From: Actinomycetota bacterium | GTDB lineage: Bacteria; Actinomycetota; Actinomycetes; Nanopelagicales; Nanopelagicaceae | Direction: 5' to 3' | Assembly: GCA_009704515.1 (NCBI GenBank) | Contig: WLDZ01000002.1 | Coordinates: 1-31,520, forward strand | Length of the DNA: 31,520 nt | Part shown: positions 1 through 8,707 of the stretch, piece by piece | Layout: each line of letters begins with the position of its first letter | How positions within the stretch are numbered: the stretch's first letter is position 1 | Made by a program: the position numbers and the translations under genes | The notes under the pieces: generated by a model | What the model was told of the DNA's origin: nothing | Seen by the model: only the letters and a program-made list of their open reading frames with translations | Databases searched by the model: none

Positions 1-13
1 CCTACTCTGCGTA

Positions 14-43
14 TTGGCAGGCGGGGTATTTGGGGGATAGGAT
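14..43 (+). promoter_or_regulatory. leuA leader promoter
   Basis: A -35 box TTGGCA (14-19) and a -10 box TAGGAT (38-43) are separated by 18 bases. The expected transcription start, around 49-51, is only 2-4 bases before the leader-peptide ATG at 53, so the leader mRNA would be nearly leaderless. No convincing Shine-Dalgarno sequence precedes that ATG. The promoter assignment rests on sequence match alone. Confidence 0.6.
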
Positions 44-52
44 TACCCCACT

Positions 53-97
53 ATGAAGCTCCGCGGACTCCTACTTATCCGCCGTAGCGAGGCCTAA
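53..97 (+). CDS. leucine-rich leader peptide of leuA
   Basis: A 14-codon frame encodes MKLRGLLLIRRSEA and ends in TAA at 95-97. Four codons are leucine, three of them consecutive (CTC-CTA-CTT at 68-76) and followed by isoleucine. It lies 70 bases upstream of leuA, which makes the first committed enzyme of leucine synthesis. This is the expected form of a leader peptide that senses charged leucyl-tRNA. Leucine-rich leaders combined with a downstream pseudoknot (the LEU element) have been described upstream of leuA in most Actinobacteria. The frame's stop codon lies inside the loop of the hairpin described at 82-135, so ribosome position should affect RNA folding. It is far too short to be found by ordinary gene callers. 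Confidence 0.8.
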   Translation: MKLRGLLLIRRSEA

Positions 98-135
98 TCA
101 CCGGTCTCCTCGCTGCGGGGTTTGGTGTTGCCGGT
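82..135 (+). promoter_or_regulatory. LEU-element pseudoknot in leuA leader RNA
   Basis: Stem 1 pairs 82-92 with 108-118 over 11 bp including one G-U pair (core AGCGAGG with CCTCGCT). Its 15-base loop (93-107) contains ACCGG at 100-104, which pairs with CCGGT at 131-135 outside the hairpin and closes an H-type pseudoknot. The 5' arm of stem 1 overlaps codons 10-14 of the leader peptide. No U-tract follows, so this is not a classical intrinsic terminator. The arrangement agrees with the published actinobacterial LEU element. The pairing was worked out by hand. Confidence 0.75.
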
Positions 136-149
136 AATAACTCGGCTAA

Positions 150-1883
<1,734 letters not shown>

Positions 1884-1897
1884 CTACCCTTAACGCC

Positions 1898-2641
1898 GTG
1901 AGTACCAAGGGCGCGCTATTTCGGGATGAAGCAATCATTTTGCGAACCCAGAAACTAGGCGAAGCTGATCGCATTATTACGATGCTTACCAAAGAGCATG
2001 GTCGTATTCGCGGAGTCGCTAAAGGTGTTCGTCGCACCATGTCTAAATTTGGCGCCCGTCTTGAACCGGGCAGTCACGTTGAGATTCAGTTGCACACTGG
2101 CCGCACCTTTCACACAATCACGCAGGTAGAAGCTCTGCAAAATTATGGGGAAGAGATTTCTAGTGATTATCAGCGCTGGACAATTGCACATGCCATCCTC
2201 GAAACCGCCGAACGTTTTTCACCCCATGAAGAAGAACCAGCACCACAAGAATTTTCACTTGTTGTTGGTGGCATGCGCGCGCTTGCCGAAAATCGCTATG
2301 ACCCGTCATTGATTCTCGATGCTTTTCTGATTCGTTCATTAGCCCTCGGTGGTTATGCGCCGTCGCTCACACTCTGTTCGCGTTGTGAAAAACCGGGCCC
2401 GCATCGTTACTTCTCATTAGTCGGCGGTGGATCTGTCTGTAACGATTGCCGTCCATCGGCCTCAGCAACACCCGCACCAGAAACATTAGCGTTAATGGAG
2501 GCGCTGCTTAACTCTGATTGGGATTCTGCCTCAGCAAGTGAACCAAGATTTCGCCGAGAAGCTAGTGGATTGATTGCTGCTTATCTACAATGGCACCTTG
2601 AAAGAGGGTTACGTAGTTTGCCAATGGTGGAGCGTGCATGA
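1898..2641 (+). CDS. recO: DNA repair protein RecO
   Basis: RecO mediates RecA loading on gapped DNA in the RecFOR pathway and anneals SSB-coated single strands. The 247-residue protein has the N-terminal OB-fold start ([19 protein letters not shown], roughly residues 9-27) and a C-terminal helical domain with a four-cysteine zinc site, C160xxC163 and C181xxC184, as in many Gram-positive RecO proteins. The start is GTG. A TACCCT hexamer at 1885-1890 lies 7 bases before it and there is no ribosome-binding sequence, suggesting a leaderless transcript. Its stop overlaps the uppS start (ATGA), so the two are probably translationally coupled. The recO-uppS pairing is also found in Mycobacterium tuberculosis. 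Confidence 0.93.
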   Translation: MSTKGALFRDEAIILRTQKLGEADRIITMLTKEHGRIRGVAKGVRRTMSKFGARLEPGSHVEIQLHTGRTFHTITQVEALQNYGEEISSDYQRWTIAHAILETAERFSPHEEEPAPQEFSLVVGGMRALAENRYDPSLILDAFLIRSLALGGYAPSLTLCSRCEKPGPHRYFSLVGGGSVCNDCRPSASATPAPETLALMEALLNSDWDSASASEPRFRREASGLIAAYLQWHLERGLRSLPMVERA

Positions 2642-3351
2642 GTAAGCAGAAGGTAGAAGTTCCCAACCACATCGCACTTGTGATGGATGGCAATGGCCGC
2701 TGGGCTAAAGAGCGTGGCCTGCCACGCACCGCCGGCCATGAAGCAGGCGAGAAAGTCCTCTTTAATTTAGTGGAAGCAGCCATCGGTTTTGGGGTTAAAG
2801 AGATTAGCGCTTATGCATTCTCAACTGAAAACTGGAAGCGTTCGCCTGAAGAAGTGAAGTTCTTAATGGGATATAGCCGCGAATCCTTACGCAATCGTCG
2901 CGACCGCCTGCATGATCTTGGCGTAAAGGTGCAATGGATTGGCCGCCCACAACGTCTCTGGAAATCAGTGATTGAAGAGCTTGAAACCGCTGAAGAATTG
3001 ACAGCAAAGAATAAGAAGTTCACCTTAAATATGTGCGTTAACTATGGTGGACGAGCTGAAATCGTAGATGCTGCGACAGAGTTAGCAAGAGATGTAAAGC
3101 GCGGCAAAGTAAAAGCTGATGCGATTACTGAAAAGACATTTGCAAAGTATCTCTATGCACCAAAGATGAGCGATGTAGATTTATTTTTGCGTTCATCGGG
3201 TGAACAACGCACCAGCAATTTCTTGCCATGGCAAGCAACCTATGCCGAGTTCGTCTTTATGGATGTTCTATGGCCCGATATGACGCCGGCAATCTTGTGG
3301 AAAGCCATAGAAGAATATTCTGAGCGTGATCGCAGGTTCGGTAAAGCTTAG
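2638..3351 (+). CDS. uppS: polyprenyl diphosphate synthase (cis-prenyltransferase)
   Basis: Elongates an allylic diphosphate with isopentenyl diphosphate in cis to make the long-chain lipid carrier used for peptidoglycan and other wall polymers. The 237-residue protein has the family signature VMDGNGRWA with the essential Asp17, then the GH pair (residues 33-34), [10 protein letters not shown], and the C-terminal block [14 protein letters not shown] with YAEF. Its length is near the lower end for the family. The ATG overlaps the recO stop by 4 bases. The position next to recO and close to zur and glyS matches the mycobacterial long-chain synthase locus. The product chain length cannot be read from sequence alone. 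Confidence 0.95.
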   Translation: MSKQKVEVPNHIALVMDGNGRWAKERGLPRTAGHEAGEKVLFNLVEAAIGFGVKEISAYAFSTENWKRSPEEVKFLMGYSRESLRNRRDRLHDLGVKVQWIGRPQRLWKSVIEELETAEELTAKNKKFTLNMCVNYGGRAEIVDAATELARDVKRGKVKADAITEKTFAKYLYAPKMSDVDLFLRSSGEQRTSNFLPWQATYAEFVFMDVLWPDMTPAILWKAIEEYSERDRRFGKA

Positions 3352-3393
3352 TTTTAACTAGCACCCGGTGTGGTGTACCTGTACCGTTTCGCC

Positions 3394-4227
3394 ATGCGAA
3401 AGATAGTTGCGCTGGCCATTGTTTTCACTCTTCTTGGGATTAATAACGCATCTGCACATCAACCAGTAAATCTCGGCAAGAGCGATACCACTGCCGCAAA
3501 AGGTCCATTACTTGTTGATGGAACCATTTCTTTTGCAGTTCGCGCTAGCTTTACCAAGGCAAGAGAGGTGCGTGCATTCCGCGCACAACTTAAGGCAGGG
3601 GATTCGCTAGAAGTGCAGTACCTGATTATTGATAAAGCCCCTGAGAATAAATTAAAGGTTAATCAGCTTCCCACTCTTGTTATCACTTCTCCATCAGGTG
3701 CGCGCCAGGTCATGAAATTAGATGAACGAACAGAATTTTTGGAAACATATAGTCAAACTCTTTACTTCTATCTCGGACGCATAAATAAGCCAGCCGAATC
3801 AGGGATCTATAACTTCACGATTACTTCTAAGGTGCGATCTGCCATCACCCTTGGTGTTGGATATCGCGAAGTACCGGGTGATGTAATTCGTGGCGCACTT
3901 CCCACTCCAGCTGTAACCCCAGCCGCAACTCCATCAGTTTCTGCAACACCGACGCCAGCTCCTTCACCATCCGTATCCAGTACCCCTGAAGCTGGCATAA
4001 CACGGGCTCAAGTTGAGATGAGAAATAGTAAGAACGCATGTTGGTCAATTATTGACGAGAAGGTCTATGACTTAACAAGATGGATCGATTCACACCCTGG
4101 CGGTCCTTCTTACATTCAATTTATCTGTGGCAAAGATGGAACTAATTCGTTTAAAGCGCAGCATTCAGGACGGCCCAACCCAACTGCACGTTTAGCTGAT
4201 TTTCTTCTAGGCCCTCTCGCACGTTAA
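3394..4227 (+). CDS. secreted cytochrome b5-like heme-domain protein
   Basis: Three parts are visible in 277 residues. First is a signal peptide (1-21, cleavage expected after ASA). Next is an unrecognised beta-rich domain (about 30-170). Then a Pro/Thr/Ser-rich linker (about 170-200) leads to a cytochrome b5-type domain (about 203-277). The b5 domain keeps the HPGG heme-ligand motif (His234) and a second histidine 23 residues later (His257, in QHSGRP). It is therefore likely an exported heme protein for electron transfer or heme/lipid binding; the partner is unknown. The chosen ATG gives a clean signal peptide and lies 6 bases after TACCGT (3382-3387), so the mRNA is probably leaderless. A GTG at 3370 is an alternative start but would extend the signal peptide awkwardly. 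Confidence is high for the b5 domain and low for the role. Confidence 0.8.
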   Translation: MRKIVALAIVFTLLGINNASAHQPVNLGKSDTTAAKGPLLVDGTISFAVRASFTKAREVRAFRAQLKAGDSLEVQYLIIDKAPENKLKVNQLPTLVITSPSGARQVMKLDERTEFLETYSQTLYFYLGRINKPAESGIYNFTITSKVRSAITLGVGYREVPGDVIRGALPTPAVTPAATPSVSATPTPAPSPSVSSTPEAGITRAQVEMRNSKNACWSIIDEKVYDLTRWIDSHPGGPSYIQFICGKDGTNSFKAQHSGRPNPTARLADFLLGPLAR

Positions 4228-4240
4228 GAGTGATTCCTGC

Positions 4241-4429
4241 TTATGAGGCAGCTGGATGATCTATAGGCGTAGGCGCTGTTAAGAGAGCGTCGCATTCTGC
4301 GCATTGTGCATTATCCAATAGGTACATCTCTAGCTCATATGTATGCGGACAAAACGTCGCTGTAATTTGGATCAGATTTGATCCGCACGCAGGACAGGCA
4401 CACGTAGGAATTCCACGGAAATTTCCCAT
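4241..4429 (-). CDS. small zinc-ribbon protein downstream of zur
   Basis: A 62-residue protein with two cysteine pairs in zinc-ribbon spacing, C12xxC15 (CPACG) and C43xxC46 (CAECD), plus additional Cys10 and Cys27-Pro-His29. The proposed ATG at 4429 lies one base after the zur stop codon, so it is most likely the third gene of the ZIP-zur operon. A longer reading from 4477 would overlap zur and adds nothing resembling a domain. I do not recognise the family. Its position suggests it is made under the same zinc control, perhaps as a zinc-binding accessory protein, but that is inference. It ends tail-to-tail with the b5-domain gene, 13 bases away. Confidence 0.6.
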   Translation of the reverse strand: MGNFRGIPTCACPACGSNLIQITATFCPHTYELEMYLLDNAQCAECDALLTAPTPIDHPAAS

Positions 4430-4430
4430 T

Positions 4431-4796
4431 TCAACACTTTGTACAGAGCCCAAAGATTTCGGCGGTATGTCCGACATCTCTGAAGCCGTGTTCTTCGGCC
4501 ATCATCTTCGCCCATTTTTCAATGGCGCCGCCCTCAATTTCAACGGTATCTCCGCAACCTTTGCAGACGAGATGGTGGTGGTGGGCTTCACCGCACAACC
4601 GGTAGATAGCTTCACCATCATCTCGCCGCAATACATCAACGATCTTGTCATTAACAAGACTCTGCAATGAGCGATAGACAGTTGTTAAACCAATGCTCTC
4701 GCCCTCACGTTGCATGAGTCGATAGACCTCTTGCGCGCTGGCAAAACCACCGGCACGTTCTAGGGTGCTTAAGACTCGTGGGTTAGAGCGGGACAT
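4431..4796 (-). CDS. zur: zinc uptake regulator Zur (Fur family)
   Basis: Zn(II)-dependent repressor of zinc uptake genes. The 121-residue protein shows a winged-helix DNA-binding half with recognition helix GLTTVYRSL (36-44). The metal-binding half has a histidine cluster (72-75), Cys78xxCys81 and Cys118xxCys121 for structural zinc, and the HT.EIFG.C C-terminus. This closely resembles mycobacterial FurB/Zur. The N-terminus is a few residues shorter than usual. Its ATG overlaps the stop of the upstream ZIP transporter by one base (TAATG), so the two are cotranscribed and probably coupled. Zur should thus repress its own operon through the palindrome at 5706-5726. A different Fur-family metal specificity is possible but less likely, given the ZIP partner and the mycobacterial synteny. 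Confidence 0.9.
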   Translation of the reverse strand: MSRSNPRVLSTLERAGGFASAQEVYRLMQREGESIGLTTVYRSLQSLVNDKIVDVLRRDDGEAIYRLCGEAHHHHLVCKGCGDTVEIEGGAIEKWAKMMAEEHGFRDVGHTAEIFGLCTKC

Positions 4797-5689
4797 TACT
4801 TAACCGCTGTTTCCTCATCATGTGCATGTTCATCTTCATGAACACCCTCTTCTTCGTGTGCATGTTCATCTTCATGAACACCCTCTTCTTCATGTGCATG
4901 TTCATCTTCATGAATGCCAGTGGTCGATCCGTGTGTATGTGCATCCCCGCTATGAAGATAGCTAACAAGGCCCCACATAACCAAGACACCAAAGATTGTC
5001 GCCAAAATTGTGTAACGTGATGAATGACGAGAGTGCGCCTCAGGCAAAATATGAGATGTCGCAAGGTAGATAACGATTCCGGCAAAGAGTGCGAGATAGA
5101 TAGCAATAAAGTTATCGCTGATTGCCAATGTGGCACCGAGCGCTGCACCGCTTACGCGAGCGATAGCGTCAACACCTAATAACCAAATACCTTTCTTGCC
5201 CCATTTACCGCTCTTGATTAAGAAAGAGACGGTGTTAAGCCCATCGCTAAATGCGTGAACAAGCAGGGCGATAAAGACTGCGATACCGAGATCGGTACTT
5301 ACCTTAAATGCAACGCCGAGAGCTAAACCATCAAGAAAGACGTGGCCACCCATAGCAAGTGCGCCAATAGAGCCCGCAACGCTGGAAGCATGCTTGTGAT
5401 CATGCCCGTAATCTGATTCTGCTGGTTCGTGCGATCCAAAGATTTGCTCATAGAAGTGGAGCAGCAAGAATCCTGCGATTAATGCCACTGATACAGCAGG
5501 GGCATGAAAAATCTCTTGAGTGCCAAGTTCGAATACCTCTGGCAAGAGATCAAAGGCGACTAAACCAAGCAATAAGCCTGCAGAAAGTCCGAGGACTAAA
5601 TGGAGGCGATCCTTTGATTTGATAGCGAGGAATCCACCGGCTGTAGTTGCCAGTGCTGTGAGGGCTGCGAGAACGATTGCGATTGTCAT
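4796..5689 (-). CDS. ZIP-family zinc transporter with His/Glu repeat tail
   Basis: Membrane metal transporter, probably importing zinc. The 297-residue protein has about eight hydrophobic segments. ZIP signature histidines are in HVFLDG (116-121), HAFSDG (145-150) and SHILPEAH (212-219). A metal-rich cytoplasmic-type loop (about 87-101, GHDHKH) follows the third segment. The C-terminus (about 249-293) is a histidine/glutamate tail built on tandem 12-residue units of the type GVHEDEHAHEEE. The ATG at 5689 was chosen because it starts directly at the first membrane helix and lies 6 bases downstream of TATCTT (5696-5701). It heads the operon with zur and the zinc-ribbon gene. The Zur-type palindrome lies between its -10 and -35 positions, which fits repression when zinc is sufficient. 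Confidence 0.87.
   Translation of the reverse strand: MTIAIVLAALTALATTAGGFLAIKSKDRLHLVLGLSAGLLLGLVAFDLLPEVFELGTQEIFHAPAVSVALIAGFLLLHFYEQIFGSHEPAESDYGHDHKHASSVAGSIGALAMGGHVFLDGLALGVAFKVSTDLGIAVFIALLVHAFSDGLNTVSFLIKSGKWGKKGIWLLGVDAIARVSGAALGATLAISDNFIAIYLALFAGIVIYLATSHILPEAHSRHSSRYTILATIFGVLVMWGLVSYLHSGDAHTHGSTTGIHEDEHAHEEEGVHEDEHAHEEEGVHEDEHAHDEETAVK
4821..4916 (-). repeat. 36-bp tandem repeat encoding His/Glu-rich units
   Basis: Two nearly identical 36-bp units (4821-4856 and 4857-4892) and a partial third (4893 to about 4916) sit in frame at the 3' end of the ZIP gene. Each encodes 12 residues rich in His, Glu and Asp. The near identity of the DNA copies points to recent duplication, and unit number is likely to vary between strains. 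It is coding sequence, not a CRISPR array: there are no spacers. Confidence 0.9.
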
Positions 5690-5695
5690 GGCGAG

Positions 5696-5753
5696 AAGAT
5701 AGCACAAATGAAAATGATTTTCATTTCCACCCCCTATTTTGACCCCTTAAGCT
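5696..5753. promoter_or_regulatory. divergent leaderless promoters flanking the Zur box
   Basis: On the minus strand TATCTT (5696-5701) lies 6 bases before the ZIP ATG. On the plus strand TAAGCT (5748-5753) lies 6 bases before the ATG at 5760. Neither gene has a ribosome-binding sequence. The -35 elements are weak. Zur bound at 5706-5726 could block the leftward promoter fully and the rightward one at its -35 edge. Confidence 0.55.
5706..5726. promoter_or_regulatory. candidate Zur box
   Basis: A perfect inverted repeat: arm AAATGAAAAT, one central G, then the exact reverse-complement arm ATTTTCATTT. The core TGAAAATGATTTTCA resembles the known actinobacterial Zur operator. It sits between the ZIP-zur operon (leftward) and the monooxygenase-like gene (rightward). 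It covers the spacer and -35 region of the leftward promoter and touches the expected -35 of the rightward one. With zur in the adjacent operon, autoregulation is the simplest reading. Confidence 0.85.
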
Positions 5754-5759
5754 CACTCC

Positions 5760-6038
5760 ATGATCGCAATTGCTCGATTTCGCACCCCATTGGCTGAACA
5801 AGAGGCCTTTCGCGCCAACCTTGAGCGCGCTCGCCAGGCATTTTCTGAACGCGAAGGCTTTATCTCAGGCGACTTCGGCCAGAATCTCGACGATAACGAG
5901 CTCTGGACCCTGGTCACCCATTGGCAAAATGTTGGTTCATATCGCCGCGCTTTGAGCTCGACTGCAATAAAAATGGAAGTTGTGCCTCTGCTTGCAACCG
6001 CAATTGATGAACCAGGGGCTTATTCCAAAGATCTCTAA
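5760..6038 (+). CDS. antibiotic biosynthesis monooxygenase (ABM)-domain protein
   Basis: A 92-residue protein with the pattern of the small dimeric ABM fold: an N-terminal strand MIAIARFRT, a helix with EAFRANLERARQAFSEREGF, then a short strand, LWTLVTHWQNVGSYRRAL, and a C-terminal strand region. Family members include heme-degrading and quinol-forming monooxygenases, but many are uncharacterised and no catalytic residue can be assigned here. It starts leaderless beside the Zur palindrome and lies 133 bases upstream of glyS. The specific activity is unknown. Confidence 0.7.
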   Translation: MIAIARFRTPLAEQEAFRANLERARQAFSEREGFISGDFGQNLDDNELWTLVTHWQNVGSYRRALSSTAIKMEVVPLLATAIDEPGAYSKDL

Positions 6039-6137
6039 CATGGATTTATAGTGCGGTAAAATTTACCCACGTTCCTTTAACAGCAGAATCGTTGAAAGAG
6101 CGCCGACAGCCAGCCGGAGTATCACAAGCTCGATTCC

Positions 6138-6159
6138 CCGGTTGCAACACTAAAACCGG
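6138..6159 (+). promoter_or_regulatory. hairpin just upstream of the glyS ribosome site
   Basis: CCGGTT (6138-6143) pairs perfectly with AACCGG (6154-6159) around a 10-base loop. The hairpin ends 2 bases before the GGAG ribosome site (6162-6165) of glyS. A possible -10, TAAAAT at 6057-6062, would give a leader of about 100 bases, unusually long for this window. No U-tract follows, so it is not a terminator, and I see no T-box or glycine-riboswitch consensus. Function is unproven. Confidence 0.4.
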
Positions 6160-6171
6160 ATGGAGCACCTC

Positions 6172-7551
6172 ATGGCGGTAGATCGCTTAGAAAACATCGT
6201 TTCTCTCTCAAAGCGTCGTGGCTTTGTATTTCCTTCATCAGAGATTTATGGCGGATTGCGCGCATCATGGGATTACGGACCACTCGGTGTTGAGGTCAAG
6301 AACAATGTAAAGCGCCAATGGTGGAAGTCAATGGTGATGGGTCGCGAAGATGTTGTCGGTCTCGATTCATCAGTCATCCTTGCCCGTGAAGTTTGGGAAG
6401 CATCAGGACACGTTGCCACTTTTAGTGATCCGCTGACCGAATGTACTGCTTGCCATAAGCGTTATCGTGCAGATCATCTAGAAGAACAATACGAAGCAAA
6501 GCATAAGAAGAAGCTTGAATCATTGGCAGATATGAACTGTCCAGCTTGCGGCAATAAGGGCCAATTCACTACACCAAAGCAATTCTCTGGTTTGCTCAAG
6601 ACTTTCCTTGGTCCAGTTGAAGACGAATCAGGACTTGCTTATCTTCGCCCAGAGACAGCGCAAGGAATCTTCATTAACTTTGATCAAGTGATGACGACTT
6701 CACGCAAGAAGCCACCATTTGGTATTGGCCAGATTGGTAAATCATTCCGCAACGAAATTACTCCTGGAAACTTTATTTTCCGTACTCGCGAATTTGAGCA
6801 GATGGAGATGGAATTTTTTGTTGTTCCAGGGACCGATGAAGAGTGGCACAAGTATTGGATTGAGACTCGCCTCAATTGGTATAAAGATCTTGGCATTAAT
6901 CCAGAACGTCTTCGTCTATTTGAGCATCCAAAAGAGAAGCTCTCACATTATTCAAAGGGCACAACAGATATCGAATACAAGTTCGAATTCAATGGCACCG
7001 AATGGGGCGAGCTCGAAGGTATTGCTAACCGAACAGACTTTGACCTCAAGGCACACTCAGCGGCTTCAGGTAAGGATCTCTCATACTTCGATCAAGAGAA
7101 AAATGAGCGCTGGACACCGTTTGTAATCGAACCAGCAGCGGGTGTAGATCGTTGCGCACTCACATTCATGATGGATGCATATACCGAAGATGAAGCACCT
7201 AATGCCAAGGGCGAAATGGAGAAGCGTGCTGTGATGAAGTTTGATCACCGCATTGCTCCAGTTAAAGCTGCCGTACTTCCACTATCTCGTAATGCGGATC
7301 TCTCACCAAAGGCACGAGATCTCGCAGCGCAGCTTCGTAAGAATTGGAATATCGATTTCGATGATTCCGGAGCCATTGGCCGTCGTTATCGTCGCCAAGA
7401 TGAAATCGGAACCCCTTTCTGTATCACCATCGATTTCGAAACCCTGGAAGATAATGCAGTCACAATTCGTGATCGCGACACAATGGCCCAGGAACGTATC
7501 TCAATCGATCAAGTTGAGTCATGGTTGGCTCCGAAACTTCTCGGTTGCTAA
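6172..7551 (+). CDS. glyS: glycyl-tRNA synthetase (dimeric class II)
   Basis: Charges tRNA-Gly with glycine using ATP. The 459-residue single-chain enzyme is the alpha2 type used by Actinobacteria. It shows the N-terminal [15 protein letters not shown] block, CxxC pairs of the insertion (CTACHKRY and CPACGNKG), the class II stretch [37 protein letters not shown] (in part), and a late [14 protein letters not shown] motif 3 region before the anticodon-binding domain. The ATG at 6172 is preferred over 6160 because GGAG lies 6 bases upstream and the resulting N-terminus matches family members. The neighbourhood (uppS, zur, dgt, dnaG) is the usual actinobacterial one. Confidence 0.96.
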   Translation: MAVDRLENIVSLSKRRGFVFPSSEIYGGLRASWDYGPLGVEVKNNVKRQWWKSMVMGREDVVGLDSSVILAREVWEASGHVATFSDPLTECTACHKRYRADHLEEQYEAKHKKKLESLADMNCPACGNKGQFTTPKQFSGLLKTFLGPVEDESGLAYLRPETAQGIFINFDQVMTTSRKKPPFGIGQIGKSFRNEITPGNFIFRTREFEQMEMEFFVVPGTDEEWHKYWIETRLNWYKDLGINPERLRLFEHPKEKLSHYSKGTTDIEYKFEFNGTEWGELEGIANRTDFDLKAHSAASGKDLSYFDQEKNERWTPFVIEPAAGVDRCALTFMMDAYTEDEAPNAKGEMEKRAVMKFDHRIAPVKAAVLPLSRNADLSPKARDLAAQLRKNWNIDFDDSGAIGRRYRRQDEIGTPFCITIDFETLEDNAVTIRDRDTMAQERISIDQVESWLAPKLLGC

Positions 7552-7558
7552 AGCCAAC

Positions 7559-8707
7559 TTGTTAAAGTCATCAGCACTGCCTCTGCCTCTTCGGGATGGC
7601 ATACATCAGGTAGATCCACCTGTTGTACTCGCCCCGATGGCAGGAATAACCAACGCACCCTTTAGACAACTCTGTCGCGAACAAGGTGCGGGTCTCTTTG
7701 TTTCAGAGATGGTGACTGCTCGTGCATTACTAGAACGAGTCCCTGAGACTTTGCGAATGATTGAACCTGGACCTGGTGAGTGGCCGCGTTCGGTGCAGCT
7801 CTATAGCGTTGATCCGCACCATATGTCTGAAGCGGTAAAGATGATTGGCCGTGAAAATTTGGCCGACCATATCGATATGAACTTTGGTTGCCCTGTTCCA
7901 AAAGTCACACGCAAAGGCGGGGGAGCAGCGCTGCCGTTTAAGCGCAATCTCTTTTCTGCAATCGTAAAAGGCGCTGTTGATGCAGCAAAGCCTTTTGGAA
8001 TTCCAGTAACAGTAAAGATGCGTATCGGTATCGATAGTGATCACCACACATATTTAGAAGCAGCCAAATCAGCAGCTGATGCGGGTGTTGCTTGGGTAGC
8101 ACTTCATGCGCGAACGGCTGCACAGATGTATGAAGGCAAAGCAGATTGGTCTGCCATCAAGAATTTAGTAGAACATTTGGCGCCTACAGGTGTCCCAGTA
8201 CTGGGAAATGGCGATATCTGGAGCGGTAAAGATGCCCTCGATATGTTTGAAAAAAGCGGATGTGCGGGAGTTGTTGTTGGTCGTGGTTGTTTAGGACGCC
8301 CCTGGTTATTTGCTGATTTAGTTGCGGCAATGCGCGGTGATGCTGCACCTTTATTGCCTTCACTCTTTGAAGTCCGCGAAGTGATGTTTCGCCATGGCGA
8401 GTTAATAGTCGAATACTTTGAATCAGAAGATCGTGGTTGCCGCGACTTGCGTAAACATATGGCCTGGTACTTAAAAGGCTTTAGAGTGCCGAGCGAACTT
8501 CGTCGCCAATTCGGAATGGTCTCATCGCTCAATGAACTGCGTGCACTTCTTGATCAATTAGATGATCAGCCTTATCCAGTTGAGGTTGCTGCGTTGCCGC
8601 GCGGACGCACTAGCCATGGTCGCCCGCCAACGTTGCCAGATGGATGGTTGAAAGATCCAGATGAGATGATTCATCTCGAGGCCGAAGATATGTTCTCGGG
8701 TGGCTGA
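7559..8707 (+). CDS. dusB: tRNA-dihydrouridine synthase
   Basis: FMN-dependent reductase that converts uridines in the tRNA D-loop to dihydrouridine. About 382 residues with LAPMAGITNAPFRQLC at the N-terminus, the MNFGCP motif with the catalytic cysteine (about Cys111 in this numbering), RKGGGAAL, and ALHARTAAQMYEGKADW, all characteristic of the DusB group. The frame is open back into glyS but has no ATG before the conserved core. The TTG at 7559 gives a family-like N-terminus and is my choice; a CTG at 7577 is possible. No clear ribosome site is visible, so translation may be coupled to glyS, which ends 8 bases earlier. The stop overlaps the next gene's ATG (TGATG). Confidence 0.88.
   Translation: MLKSSALPLPLRDGIHQVDPPVVLAPMAGITNAPFRQLCREQGAGLFVSEMVTARALLERVPETLRMIEPGPGEWPRSVQLYSVDPHHMSEAVKMIGRENLADHIDMNFGCPVPKVTRKGGGAALPFKRNLFSAIVKGAVDAAKPFGIPVTVKMRIGIDSDHHTYLEAAKSAADAGVAWVALHARTAAQMYEGKADWSAIKNLVEHLAPTGVPVLGNGDIWSGKDALDMFEKSGCAGVVVGRGCLGRPWLFADLVAAMRGDAAPLLPSLFEVREVMFRHGELIVEYFESEDRGCRDLRKHMAWYLKGFRVPSELRRQFGMVSSLNELRALLDQLDDQPYPVEVAALPRGRTSHGRPPTLPDGWLKDPDEMIHLEAEDMFSGG

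Noticed and set aside
4821..4916. Direct repeats that could suggest a CRISPR array
   Set aside because: Units are contiguous, in frame and without spacers; they encode the transporter tail.
4783..5148. Open frame of 121 codons antiparallel in phase to the ZIP gene's repeat region
   Set aside because: It is a different frame of the same strand over a repetitive His/Glu-coding stretch, and its Met/Lys/His repeats are a by-product of the 36-bp units.
6039..6171. T-box or glycine riboswitch upstream of glyS
   Set aside because: No T-box antiterminator consensus and no tandem glycine-aptamer motifs could be found; only one simple hairpin is supported.
8104..8532. 142-codon open frame on the minus strand
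   Set aside because: Antisense to conserved dusB sequence; no recognisable domain.
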